Shown piece by piece: positions 40,671-48,871 of a stretch of 64,000 bases of DNA (position 1 is the first letter of the stretch; every line of letters begins with the position of its first letter). The DNA is from Muribaculaceae bacterium (GTDB lineage Bacteria > Bacteroidota > Bacteroidia > Bacteroidales > Muribaculaceae): assembly GCA_029060725.1 (NCBI GenBank), contig JAIDTL010000104.1, forward strand, positions 1-64,000, written 5' to 3'. The notes under the pieces were generated by a model. The model was not told the origin of the DNA. It saw nothing but the letters and a program-made list of their open reading frames with translations, and did no database searches. The position numbers and the translations under genes were made by a program.

Positions 40671-42737
40671 ATGAAATTAAGAAATATTCTTATTGCCTCA
40701 GCTGTTGTGGCTGGAATGGGAAATGTGTTGGCGAAGGAGGTGAAGCAACCGGATTCTTACGCATATACAAGGGGGATGGAGTGCCTTAATGAAGGGAAAT
40801 TTGAGGACGCTATGGACTGGATGCAGAAGGAAATCAGCGACCATCCTGACAATGGCTATGCTTACTTCATTATATCTACGATCCATGCTGCCAACAATCA
40901 GAATGGAAGTGCACTGTCTGCTATCAATGATGCGATAAAGAAACTTCCCTCCAAGGATAAGGTTTGGAACTCCGCTGCCATGAAAGTACGCTCAGACATA
41001 TACCTTGCAATGCAGGATACCGTGAAAGCTTTCGAAGATATAGCTAAAGGGATGAAGATACAGCCGGATAATTCCGAACTGTACAAGTCTCGTGCACAAA
41101 TCTATTATGAGCAACAGAAATATGACCTCTCGGACACCGATTACAGACAGATGATCAAAATCGACCCGGGAGATACTATGGGGTATATGGGTATCGGAAG
41201 AAATGCTAATGCTGAGGAACGTTGGGATGATGCTATCGAGCAATTTGACTATGTGGTGAAAATGTCGCCGGATTATTCTTCGGCATATTCTTTTCGTGCG
41301 GATTCATACATCGGAAAGAAGGATTGGGCAAAAGCTACCGACGATATCGTAAAGGCTCTTGATATTGACGGAGACAACAAGGCTTTCTATCTTATGGAGA
41401 ATCTTCCTGAGGAAGCTTTCACTCAGATGAAAACCAAGCTAAAGATCATTAAGACAAAGCAACCGACAAACCGTTTCTGGCCATATACTCTCGGAAAATT
41501 TGCTATAGCCAACAAAAACTATCAAGAGGCTATTGATTATATGGAAGAGGCTAATTCACTTGATTCAAACTCCGCTTTTCTTGAGGATATCGCCAAATGC
41601 TATGCCGAGTTGAGAGATTTTGAGAAGGCTCTCCAATATGCCCAGAGAGCTATTTATATGGATACCCAAGATTACGACCTGGTGGATTTGAAAGCTGATA
41701 TCTTGAGCGATATGCAACGCTATGACGAGTGTATTGAAGAACGAGATAAGTATGTGGCTCAATATCCAGGCATGGCGTTTGCATACGTGACCAGGGCTGA
41801 AGATCTGATGGCTGCTCATAGGTTTGATAAGGCTCTTGAGGATTATACTACGGCTGGGGTGATTGTTCCTTCTTTAGAAGAATCCGCTTATTTTCTAATG
41901 AAAAAAGGTGATGCCTATCGTTTGTCTGGAAATATGAAAGATGCGGAAGATAATTATAATAAAATGCTTTTGCTTGAGAAGGATTCTGCGCTTAACAGCA
42001 AATCATGGACTCCTTTCGCTTATTCCGGCCTTGGAAACCGGGAAAAGGCTTTGGAGACAATGCAGTGTATTGTAGACAACGATACGACTGACATATCCGG
42101 CAACTTATACAATCAGGCTTGCGTCTATGCCAGACTTGGAATGAATGTGGAGGCTATGGAGACTTTGAAGAAAGCCGAGGAAAAGGGATATGACAACTAT
42201 GTACATATTCGTGAAGATTATGATCTCGACCCGTTGCATGATATGCCGGAATTTCAAGAGTTGATAAGAAGACTGGAAGGAAAATATGGTCCTAATAAAT
42301 TAAATGTCGAGGAAGATATTGACTTAGTATTTGAGACGGTGGAAGTGCCTTTCACCAAAGAAGGGGGTGTTACAAAGGTGAAGTGCTCGATAAATGATCT
42401 TCCTTTGCATTTTGTTTTCGATACCGGAGCCGCTGATGTTACGATGTCGATGGTTGAAGCCAACTTTATGCTTAAGAATGATTACATCAAACCCAATGAT
42501 ATAATAGGGTCTGCCAGATACATGGATGCTAATGGGGATATCAGCGAGGGCACTATTATCAATCTACGAAAAGTTGATTTCGGAGGCCTCGAACTCGACA
42601 ATGTACGCGCTTCAGTAGTGCGCAACCAGAAAGCCCCTCTCCTACTCGGACAGTCAGTGCTCGGCAGACTCGGCAAGATCGAAATCGACAATCCGGGTCA
42701 AAAACTTGTCATCTCACACAAAGTCAATAAAAGATAA
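40671..42737 (+). CDS. Secreted TPR-repeat protein with C-terminal retropepsin-like aspartyl protease domain
   Basis: 688 residues from the ATG at 40671 (a TTG at 40662 is possible but unlikely). Signal peptide to about residue 22 (AGMGNVLAKEV). A long array of tetratricopeptide repeats spans about 28-545 (for example NGYAYFIISTIHAANNQNGS, ALQYAQRAIYMDTQDYDLVD). The last 130 residues are a retropepsin-like domain: FVFDTGAADVTMS (the D-T-G active site) and the second-lobe motif LLLGQSVLGRLG. One lobe is present, so it would act as a dimer. Periplasmic processing of a partner protein is inferred. Confidence 0.88.
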   Translation: MKLRNILIASAVVAGMGNVLAKEVKQPDSYAYTRGMECLNEGKFEDAMDWMQKEISDHPDNGYAYFIISTIHAANNQNGSALSAINDAIKKLPSKDKVWNSAAMKVRSDIYLAMQDTVKAFEDIAKGMKIQPDNSELYKSRAQIYYEQQKYDLSDTDYRQMIKIDPGDTMGYMGIGRNANAEERWDDAIEQFDYVVKMSPDYSSAYSFRADSYIGKKDWAKATDDIVKALDIDGDNKAFYLMENLPEEAFTQMKTKLKIIKTKQPTNRFWPYTLGKFAIANKNYQEAIDYMEEANSLDSNSAFLEDIAKCYAELRDFEKALQYAQRAIYMDTQDYDLVDLKADILSDMQRYDECIEERDKYVAQYPGMAFAYVTRAEDLMAAHRFDKALEDYTTAGVIVPSLEESAYFLMKKGDAYRLSGNMKDAEDNYNKMLLLEKDSALNSKSWTPFAYSGLGNREKALETMQCIVDNDTTDISGNLYNQACVYARLGMNVEAMETLKKAEEKGYDNYVHIREDYDLDPLHDMPEFQELIRRLEGKYGPNKLNVEEDIDLVFETVEVPFTKEGGVTKVKCSINDLPLHFVFDTGAADVTMSMVEANFMLKNDYIKPNDIIGSARYMDANGDISEGTIINLRKVDFGGLELDNVRASVVRNQKAPLLLGQSVLGRLGKIEIDNPGQKLVISHKVNKR

Positions 42738-42805
42738 TTATGAAAATACCAGGATTATCATTCTCTTGGAAAAGAGCACTCGGAGTGACCCAAGCCAAAC
42801 AACAG
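42736..42805. repeat. 70-bp direct repeat, left copy
   Basis: Matches 43712-43781 with about five differences. Both copies encode the start of the same small protein, 976 bp apart. Confidence 0.9.
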
Positions 42806-42838
42806 AGTCCTCCTTTCCCCCGCAGTCAAGCAACGTAA
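42740..42838 (+). pseudogene. Truncated copy of the MKIPGLSFSWKRALG small protein
   Basis: The first 22 codons match the intact gene at 43716-43877. Then the sequence diverges (SPPFPRSQAT) and stops inside a TCC-loop hairpin repeat. Probably a broken duplicate. Confidence 0.75.
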
Positions 42839-42842
42839 TAAA

Positions 42843-42857
42843 GCATGCTCCGCATGC
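42843..42857. repeat. Single B-type TCC-loop hairpin
   Basis: GCATGC-TCC-GCATGC with the flank GCAACGTAATAAA, at the break point of the truncated small gene. Confidence 0.9.
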
Positions 42858-43013
42858 GCCCCACAGAGTCAATCATTCTGACCAAACCACTGACTCCAAC
42901 AATATAGAATGTCTAAATGAAAGAGCCATGTCGTTAACCACCCTCCTACCCCCTACGATATCAACTGAATTACTTTTTATAAATAGATTATTAGATCAAA
43001 TCTTGTTCAATGA

Positions 43014-43053
43014 ATCATCCTTGTTCAATCAAATTGAACAAAGATGATTTTTT
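43014..43053 (+). terminator. Intrinsic terminator before the DUF3791-like remnant
   Basis: ATCATC then TTGTTCAA (43014-43028) pairs with TTGAACAA then GATGAT (43034-43048), followed by T6. It has no intact gene directly upstream, in keeping with gene decay. Confidence 0.8.
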
Positions 43054-43072
43054 GAACAAAACAGCAATAAAA

Positions 43073-43104
43073 TTTGATAATGCTATAAGATTGTTGTATA
43101 TTTG
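43073..43104 (+). promoter_or_regulatory. Promoter of the DUF3791-like gene
   Basis: TTTG (43073-43076), 20 bp, TATATTTG (43097-43104), 26 bp ahead of the ATG. Confidence 0.8.
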
Positions 43105-43129
43105 TGTTCAAATATTATATGTATCAAAT

Positions 43130-43267
43130 ATGGATAAGAACACTCTTGAATTCATTACATATTGCATCAGCAAACTTGCCCATCAGCTTAACCTGTCTCA
43201 ACAGGATGTTTACTGCAGATTAAAATCATCCGGGATTCTCTACGATTATATGCATGATATATGCTGA
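43130..43267 (+). pseudogene. Truncated DUF3791-like (antitoxin-type) gene
   Basis: 45 residues: MDKNTLEFITYCISKLAHQL then SQQDVYCRLKSSGILYDYMH. This matches the N-terminal two-thirds of DUF3791 proteins, which are usually about 70-80 residues and often sit beside a DUF3990-type toxin. The reading frame stops where the conserved C-terminus should begin, and a TCC-loop hairpin follows 40 bp later. The promoter is intact, so a short product may still be made. Confidence 0.65.
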
Positions 43268-43306
43268 TTCTGATACTTATACACCAAAGTTAAGCAACGT
43301 AATAAA

Positions 43307-43362
43307 GCATGCTCCGCATGCGCCCCACCGAGTCCCAGAGTAGTTAGCACTCTCCGAGTGCG
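43307..43362. repeat. B and A TCC-loop hairpins
   Basis: GCATGC-TCC-GCATGC (43307-43321) and GCACTC-TCC-GAGTGC (43348-43362), 41 bp apart, followed by the same GCGCGTCC...TTGGG tail seen after the array at 25770. Confidence 0.9.
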
Positions 43363-43491
43363 TCCCCGCGCGTCCTTTGGGAATCATAGAATGCGTAGCG
43401 TAGCGAGCGAACCCTTTGCGCCTTTACGTGAGATAAACATTTACATAATAATAGATTGCAAAATAAAAAAAAAACTTTAGCATATACAATT

Positions 43492-43719
43492 ATGAGACAA
43501 GAAAGCATAACAGTATTGAGAGGTGAGAAAGTGGCAAAAATAATTGAAAATATTAGTGACCGCTACTCAGTTTCTCTTGATAAAGCATCGGATATATACT
43601 ATAATTCTGATACTTCAATTCTTATTGAAGAAGGCGTGGCAGACTTGCATTGCCGTAGTGAAAAATATCTTGCACAATGTGTTTGGGACGAATATACAGA
43701 AAACAAATTTCAATTATGA
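43492..43719 (+). CDS. Small protein of unknown function, possible antitoxin-like
   Basis: 75 residues starting MRQESITVLRGEKVAKIIEN; an upstream in-frame ATG at 43456 lies in a repeat-derived A-rich stretch and is less likely. Helical with an acidic second half (SILIEEGVADLHCRSEKYLA). It overlaps the following small gene by four bases. Similar small proteins occur beside toxin-like genes in Bacteroidales, but I cannot name the family with certainty. Confidence 0.65.
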   Translation: MRQESITVLRGEKVAKIIENISDRYSVSLDKASDIYYNSDTSILIEEGVADLHCRSEKYLAQCVWDEYTENKFQL

Positions 43720-43781
43720 AAATACCCGGATTGTCATTCTCTTGGAAAAGAGCACTCGGAATAACCCAAGCCAAACAACAG
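43712..43781. repeat. 70-bp direct repeat, right copy
   Basis: Partner of 42736-42805. Confidence 0.9.
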
Positions 43782-43877
43782 TTTTCCCGAAAGACCGGCA
43801 TCCCGACTTCACGCGCAGGGCTGGAACGGAAAATCGGCGGTGCAATCATAAATGCTGTTCTCGGCAAGAAGAAATAA
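43716..43877 (+). CDS. Small basic protein, intact copy of the MKIPGLSFSWKRALG family
   Basis: 53 residues, strongly basic: MKIPGLSFSWKRALGITQAK, SRKTGIPTSRAGLERKIGGA, ending AVLGKKK. The family occurs as small orphan genes in Bacteroidales; function unknown. Overlaps the preceding gene by four bases and ends 18 bp before the ADP-ribosylglycohydrolase start, so the three may form one unit. Confidence 0.7.
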   Translation: MKIPGLSFSWKRALGITQAKQQFSRKTGIPTSRAGLERKIGGAIINAVLGKKK

Positions 43878-43895
43878 TATGTGAGTAAGATTAAA

Positions 43896-44693
43896 ATGAA
43901 TTCAACTGATATGATAAAGATTGTTCCATTATTGGGAGCTATATGCGGTGATATTATTGGCTCTTGGTATGAATTCCGTCCTACTAAAGATAGGAATTTT
44001 GAGTTCTTCCGCTCCAGAAGTCAATTCACTGACGATACTGTGTGCTCTATCGCTATTGCCGACGCATTAATGAATGACAAAGATTTTATCGCCAAACTTC
44101 AATATTGGTGCAGAAAATATCCACGTGTTGGATACGGAGGAAACTTCAATAGATGGTTTCGACAAGAGAATCCTCAACCGTATAACAGCTGGGGAAATGG
44201 GTCGGCAATGCGTGTCAGTGCGGTGGGCGCCTATTCCAAATCCATTGAAGAAGTGCTTGAACTGGCTAAGCTTTCTGCTGAAGTCAGCCATAATCATCCG
44301 GAAGGCATCAAGGGTGCGCAAGCCACTGCTTTAGCCATTTTTCTGGCTAAAGAAGGTAAATCAAAAGAGGAAATCAAACTTGAAATTGAAAACCGTTTCG
44401 GATACGATCTTGACCGCAAATACGAAGATATTCAGCCATCATATTGGTTTGACGTAAGTTGTCAAGGCTCAGTTCCCGAAGCTATCATTGCTTTCCTGGA
44501 AAGTGACGATTATGAATCAGCAATTCGCATGGCTGTTGCATACGGCGGCGATGCCGACACTCAGGCTGCAATCACCGGCGGCATAGCAGCCGCTTATTAT
44601 GGTGAAATTCCGGATTTCATTCTTAAGGAATGTCTTAAACGTCTTCCCCTTGACATAAAGGAAGCTATTGCAAAATTCAATCAAGCGTTATAA
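43896..44693 (+). CDS. ADP-ribosylglycohydrolase family protein, single domain
   Basis: 265 residues from the ATG at 43896; a GTG at 43881 would add five residues and cannot be excluded. Family motifs: LLGAICGDIIGSWYEFRP, first metal motif SQFTDDTVCSIAIADAL, and second metal motif AYGGDADTQAAITGGIAAAY. Probably removes ADP-ribose from a modified protein, nucleic acid or small molecule. The residue set (DDT and D-x-D-T) is complete. Follows two small antitoxin-like genes, suggesting a possible antidote role against an ADP-ribosylating activity, which is speculative. Confidence 0.88.
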   Translation: MNSTDMIKIVPLLGAICGDIIGSWYEFRPTKDRNFEFFRSRSQFTDDTVCSIAIADALMNDKDFIAKLQYWCRKYPRVGYGGNFNRWFRQENPQPYNSWGNGSAMRVSAVGAYSKSIEEVLELAKLSAEVSHNHPEGIKGAQATALAIFLAKEGKSKEEIKLEIENRFGYDLDRKYEDIQPSYWFDVSCQGSVPEAIIAFLESDDYESAIRMAVAYGGDADTQAAITGGIAAAYYGEIPDFILKECLKRLPLDIKEAIAKFNQAL

Positions 44694-44741
44694 TATAGTT
44701 TGTGGGTATCAAAATCCATAACACGTGTGATTATCTTAAAA

Positions 44742-44773
44742 TTTGGATATTTCGGAATTTAAAGTTAATTTTG
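44742..44773 (+). promoter_or_regulatory. Promoter of the AAA/PD-(D/E)XK gene
   Basis: TTTG (44742-44745), 20 bp, TAATTTTG (44766-44773), 17 bp ahead of the ATG. Confidence 0.85.
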
Positions 44774-44790
44774 CATTAAAATATTAGTTT

Positions 44791-46350
44791 ATGGATAATT
44801 CACGCTTATACCCAATAGGACAGCAGGACTTTCGAAAGTTACGTGAAAGCGGCTCTTTATACATCGACAAGACCTCTTTTGTGGAGAAAATTGCGCGTAA
44901 TAGCAGTATGTATTTTTTCCTTGCTCGTCCACGCCGATTCGGCAAGAGCCTATTCCTATCTACCTTACAATACTTTTTTGAGGGACAGCGTGAACTCTTC
45001 AAGGGTTTATATATTGACTCCATCAACTGGGACTGGGAGCATTATCCTGTTCTTCGTATTGACCTCAATGTAGAGAAATATGTCGAGTCCGGAATGCTCG
45101 ACAGTGTCCTTGACAACTATTTTAAAGATTGGGAGAAGAAATATGGAGTCGAGACCATCGCAGATTCTCTTTCAACAAGATTTGGGAACATCATAAAGGC
45201 TGCCCATGAAATGACAGGACATGGCGTCGTAATACTTGTAGATGAATACGACAAACCTCTTGTCGGAAATCTCAACAAAGATGAAAACTTTGAGCATTAC
45301 CGCGCGAAGCTGGCTTCTGTTTACTCCAACTTCAAGAGTTCTGCAGCTCACATACGTCTTGTGTTCCTCACAGGGGTTAGCCGTTTCAGCAAACTTAGTA
45401 TCTTCTCTGATCTCAATAATCTGCGGGATATTACATTCTCAGAGGAGTTTGCCGATGTATGTGGAATTACCGAGCAAGAACTTAAAGAATGCTTACATAA
45501 CGGCATCACCGCTCTTGCCAAGTACAATGAGATATCATATCTCGAGGCTTGCAATGAGCTTAAAAACAACTATGATGGATATCGTTTTACAAAAAGAGGA
45601 TCTGAAATTTATAATCCTTGGTCCGTTCTCAATGCAATGGCAGAGAAAAACATATCTGACTATTGGAGCATGACAGGTAAACCCACCCTTATAGCCGAAG
45701 CCATGCACAGATTCGATCAAGATATCGAAAGTTTGCTCAATACACAATGCGATGAGTCAACACTCTTAGGTTTCGATCTAAGGAACTCGTCTCCTCTCGC
45801 CATGCTGTTTCAAACCGGATATCTCACAATAAAGGATTACGACAGACATTCTCAACTCTACACTTTAGGCGTTCCTAACCGAGAGGTGACAAACAGTCTC
45901 TTCAAGGAGTTGCTACCTCAATATGTAAAGGTAAAAAGCGGGGGCGATTCTGAGACTGTGGTACGTAATATTATCAATAATATTCTACTCGGCCAACCGG
46001 AAAAACTGGTAAGGAACCTCGACATTTTTCTCGCAGGAATTCCTTACGATATGAAGATGGAAAATGAGAACAATCTCCATAATGCTATCTATATTCTACT
46101 GACTCTTATTGGAGTCAAGGCGGAGACGGAAGTCCGAAACTCTGACGGACGCATTGATCTTGTCGTGAAGACAAACCGTTTTATCTACATCATTGAACTG
46201 AAATTCAACCGCTCGTCTCAGGAAGCGATGGAGCAAATAGAGGAGAAACAGTATGCACTACCATACGCTAATGATCCACGTCGCATATTCAAGATCGGAA
46301 TCAACTTTTCCACCTCTACCAGGCATCTTGATACGCCTATCATACGTTAG
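44791..46350 (+). CDS. AAA-ATPase-like protein with C-terminal PD-(D/E)XK domain
   Basis: 519 residues. The N-terminus LYPIGQQDFRKLRESGSLYI begins the AAA-ATPase-like domain. The Walker A region is PRRFGKSLFLSTLQ, the atypical P-R-R-F-G-K-S form of this family, and Walker B is HGVVILVDEYDKPL. The C-terminal domain (about 415-510) has GRIDLVVKTNRFIYIIELKF, a PD-(D/E)XK-like D...E-x-K. This family is abundant and often multicopy in Bacteroidetes and anaerobic gut bacteria; function unresolved. It has its own promoter and stands alone. Confidence 0.92.
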   Translation: MDNSRLYPIGQQDFRKLRESGSLYIDKTSFVEKIARNSSMYFFLARPRRFGKSLFLSTLQYFFEGQRELFKGLYIDSINWDWEHYPVLRIDLNVEKYVESGMLDSVLDNYFKDWEKKYGVETIADSLSTRFGNIIKAAHEMTGHGVVILVDEYDKPLVGNLNKDENFEHYRAKLASVYSNFKSSAAHIRLVFLTGVSRFSKLSIFSDLNNLRDITFSEEFADVCGITEQELKECLHNGITALAKYNEISYLEACNELKNNYDGYRFTKRGSEIYNPWSVLNAMAEKNISDYWSMTGKPTLIAEAMHRFDQDIESLLNTQCDESTLLGFDLRNSSPLAMLFQTGYLTIKDYDRHSQLYTLGVPNREVTNSLFKELLPQYVKVKSGGDSETVVRNIINNILLGQPEKLVRNLDIFLAGIPYDMKMENENNLHNAIYILLTLIGVKAETEVRNSDGRIDLVVKTNRFIYIIELKFNRSSQEAMEQIEEKQYALPYANDPRRIFKIGINFSTSTRHLDTPIIR

Positions 46351-46424
46351 CGATTGATAGGAACACCTTGGTCTGATCTCCTATAGCCCCGGGCAAAGAA
46401 TGAAAACGTCGAAAACGCATCATA

Positions 46425-46456
46425 TTTGGCTATTTCAGATTTTTTTGTTAATTTTG
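46425..46456 (+). promoter_or_regulatory. Promoter of the tig-clpPX cluster
   Basis: TTTG (46425-46428), 20 bp, TAATTTTG (46449-46456). The leader to the tig ATG is about 115 nt. Confidence 0.75.
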
Positions 46457-46573
46457 CCAAATAATCCAAAAATCGCTTAAAATAGCATAATCTTGTCGGA
46501 AATTTTTGGCACGGTTATTGTTATTAGAGTGTAGAACATACGTCAAATATAGAAATAAACATCAAATACAGAA

Positions 46574-47929
46574 ATGAACGTAACGTTTGAAAAAATCGAC
46601 GACGTAAACGGTATCGTTACCGTTGAGCTCGCTGCAGCTGACTACGCTGACAACGTAAAGAAAGCCTTGAAGAATATCGCGAAAAATCGCCCGGAACCCG
46701 GTTTTCGCCCTGGCAAGACTCCTACAGCCCTTATTCAGAAAAAATATGGTGAGGCTGTAAAATATGATGAAGTAAATAAAGCTACTTCTGAGGCGCTTTA
46801 TAACTATATTAAGGATAATAACCTCCGTGTCCTTGGCAATCCGGTGCCTGAAGCAAGTGAAACATTCGATATCAAGAATGATGATTTCACTTTCAAGTTC
46901 CGCGTTGGTCTCGCTCCTGAAATCACTTCTCCTGTCAGCAAGGATATGACTGTTCCTTACTATAACATCGAAGTTACCGATGAAATGGTGACTACACAGG
47001 ATCAAAACCTTCGCCGTCGTTTTGGAAAGCAAGAGTCTGGCGACACTGTAGAAAGCAATGCCGTAGTTAAAGGCATCATCACAGAACTCAATGAAGATGG
47101 CTCTGTAAAAGAAGGTGGCATCGTGGTTGAAAACGGTATCGTTGGTCCGGAGCACTTCAAGAGCGAAGAGCAGAAAGCTAATTTCGTTGGCAAGAAAGTA
47201 GGCGACAAGTTCACTTTCAACCCCTGGGCTGCTGCTGACGGAAATGCCGTAGAACTCGCTTCTATGCTCCACATTGAAAAAGACGACGTCGAGAACCATA
47301 AAGGTGACTTCCAATTTGAAGTAACTGATTCGATTGTGCTCCGTCCGGCAGAACTCGGACAAGAATTCTATGATCAGCTCTTCGGCAAAGACAATGTTAA
47401 AGACGAGGAAGAATACAAGAAGAGCGTCAAGGAAATGATTGAAGCTCAGCTTAGCAATGACAGCGACTTCCGCTTCACTATCGACTCTAAGGATGCTATT
47501 CTCAAAGCTGTGGGTGAGATCGTTCTCCCCGATGCTGTTCTCAAAGATTATCTCATGCAGGCAAATGAGACCCTCAACGATGAGAATATCGAAGAGGAAT
47601 ACGCTAAGGCTCGTCCTCAGCTCGTATGGCAGCTCGTCAGCGACCAAATCGCTAAGGCCCTCGATGTGAAAGTAGAACGTGAAGATGTTCTTGAGCTCGC
47701 CAAGGCTATAGCTCAAAACCAGTTCGCTCAATATGGCATGCCAAGCGTTCCTGATGACATCCTCGAAAAATATGCTCAGGAAATCGTCAATGGCAAGCAA
47801 GGAGACCAGGTTCGCCAGCAAGCTTTTGAAAGCAAACTCTATGGTGCTATCAAGAATGCAGTTACTCTCGACGAAAAGAACGTCAGCGTAGAGGATTTCA
47901 ACAAACTCTTCGCTCCCGCAGAAGCTTAA
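46574..47929 (+). CDS. tig: Trigger factor
   Basis: Ribosome-bound chaperone for nascent chains. 451 residues, normal length. The N-terminal ribosome-binding domain has the signature GFRPGKTPTALIQKKYGEAV (E. coli: GFRKGKVP...). The middle region (about 150-250) stands in the position of the FKBP-like PPIase domain and is divergent, as in other Bacteroidetes. The C-terminal helical chaperone domain runs to ASP-rich DEKNVSVEDFNKLFAPAEA. First gene of the tig-clpP-clpX cluster. Confidence 0.96.
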   Translation: MNVTFEKIDDVNGIVTVELAAADYADNVKKALKNIAKNRPEPGFRPGKTPTALIQKKYGEAVKYDEVNKATSEALYNYIKDNNLRVLGNPVPEASETFDIKNDDFTFKFRVGLAPEITSPVSKDMTVPYYNIEVTDEMVTTQDQNLRRRFGKQESGDTVESNAVVKGIITELNEDGSVKEGGIVVENGIVGPEHFKSEEQKANFVGKKVGDKFTFNPWAAADGNAVELASMLHIEKDDVENHKGDFQFEVTDSIVLRPAELGQEFYDQLFGKDNVKDEEEYKKSVKEMIEAQLSNDSDFRFTIDSKDAILKAVGEIVLPDAVLKDYLMQANETLNDENIEEEYAKARPQLVWQLVSDQIAKALDVKVEREDVLELAKAIAQNQFAQYGMPSVPDDILEKYAQEIVNGKQGDQVRQQAFESKLYGAIKNAVTLDEKNVSVEDFNKLFAPAEA

Positions 47930-48075
47930 TCTAAATGATTAATTATTTTATAAAATGCATAATTCATAATGCATAATGCATGATTATTTATCGCAAAATT
48001 AGAGCGAAAAAAATATGCTTATGATATTATACATTAGTTAAGGCTAAAGACTTATAATTAATCAATAAAGATATT

Positions 48076-48111
48076 ATAGACGGCGATGCGGACTTCTGTA
48101 TCGCCGTCTAT
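48076..48111 (+). terminator. Strong hairpin between tig and clpP
   Basis: ATAGACGGCGAT (48076-48087) pairs perfectly with ATCGCCGTCTAT (48100-48111). No T-run, so it may be a partial terminator or processing signal. It is enclosed by inverted copies of a TGCATTATGAATT-type sequence at 47956-47982 and 48114-48147. Confidence 0.55.
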
Positions 48112-48151
48112 ATAATTATGCATTATGAATTTTGCATTATGAATTAAATAT

Positions 48152-48862
48152 ATGACTATGAATGATTTTGAAAAATACGCCGTGAAACATCTCGGCATCA
48201 ACAGCAATATGCTCGACGGCTATCAGAAAGCCGTCAACCGCCAGGCAGGTGCTGTCACCGTGCCTCACGCTGACTACATGAACCCTTACATCCTCGAGGA
48301 GCGTCAACTCAACGTAACGCAGATGGACGTTTTCTCTCGCCTTATGATGGACCGCATCATCTTCCTCGGCACTCAGGTGACTGATCAAAGCGCAAACATC
48401 ATCCAGGCTCAGCTTCTTTATCTTGACTCTGTAGATCCTGATAAAGATATATCTCTCTACATCAACTCTCCCGGTGGATCCGTATATGCAGGTCTTGGTA
48501 TCTACGACACCATGCAGTACGTAAATAGCGATGTCTCCACCATCTGTACAGGTATGGCTGCTTCTATGGCTGCAGTGCTTCTCGTAGCCGGCGAAAAGGG
48601 AAAGCGCTTTGCACTCCCCCACAGCCGTGTGATGATCCATCAGCCGATGGGAGGCATTCAGGGACAGGCTTCAGATATCGAAATCACTGCCCGCGAGATC
48701 CTCAAACTCAAAGATGAGCTTTACCGCATCATCTCCGAACACAGCGGCATGAGTCTTGAGAAAGTGGCTGCAGACAGTGACCGTGACTACTGGATGATAG
48801 CTTCTGAAGCTAAGGAATATGGCATGATCGACCGAATTCTAATCAACGAAAAGAAGAAATAA
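48152..48862 (+). CDS. clpP: ATP-dependent Clp protease proteolytic subunit
   Basis: Serine peptidase that forms the double-ring chamber fed by ClpX. 236 residues (or 234 if translation starts at the second ATG), somewhat longer at the N-terminus than E. coli ClpP, as usual in Bacteroidetes. The catalytic Ser is S138 in [11 protein letters not shown] and the His is H163 in [11 protein letters not shown]; the Asp lies in the C-terminal [18 protein letters not shown] region. Nine bases separate it from clpX, so the two are cotranscribed. Confidence 0.97.
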   Translation: MTMNDFEKYAVKHLGINSNMLDGYQKAVNRQAGAVTVPHADYMNPYILEERQLNVTQMDVFSRLMMDRIIFLGTQVTDQSANIIQAQLLYLDSVDPDKDISLYINSPGGSVYAGLGIYDTMQYVNSDVSTICTGMAASMAAVLLVAGEKGKRFALPHSRVMIHQPMGGIQGQASDIEITAREILKLKDELYRIISEHSGMSLEKVAADSDRDYWMIASEAKEYGMIDRILINEKKK

Positions 48863-48871
48863 TCTTTAATC

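Noticed and set aside
42706-43047. 113-codon plus-strand frame
   Set aside because: Runs through the end of the TPR gene, the 70-bp repeat and a hairpin repeat in a different frame; no family resemblance.
46562-47821. 419-codon minus-strand frame
   Set aside because: Antisense shadow of tig, produced by its codon bias.
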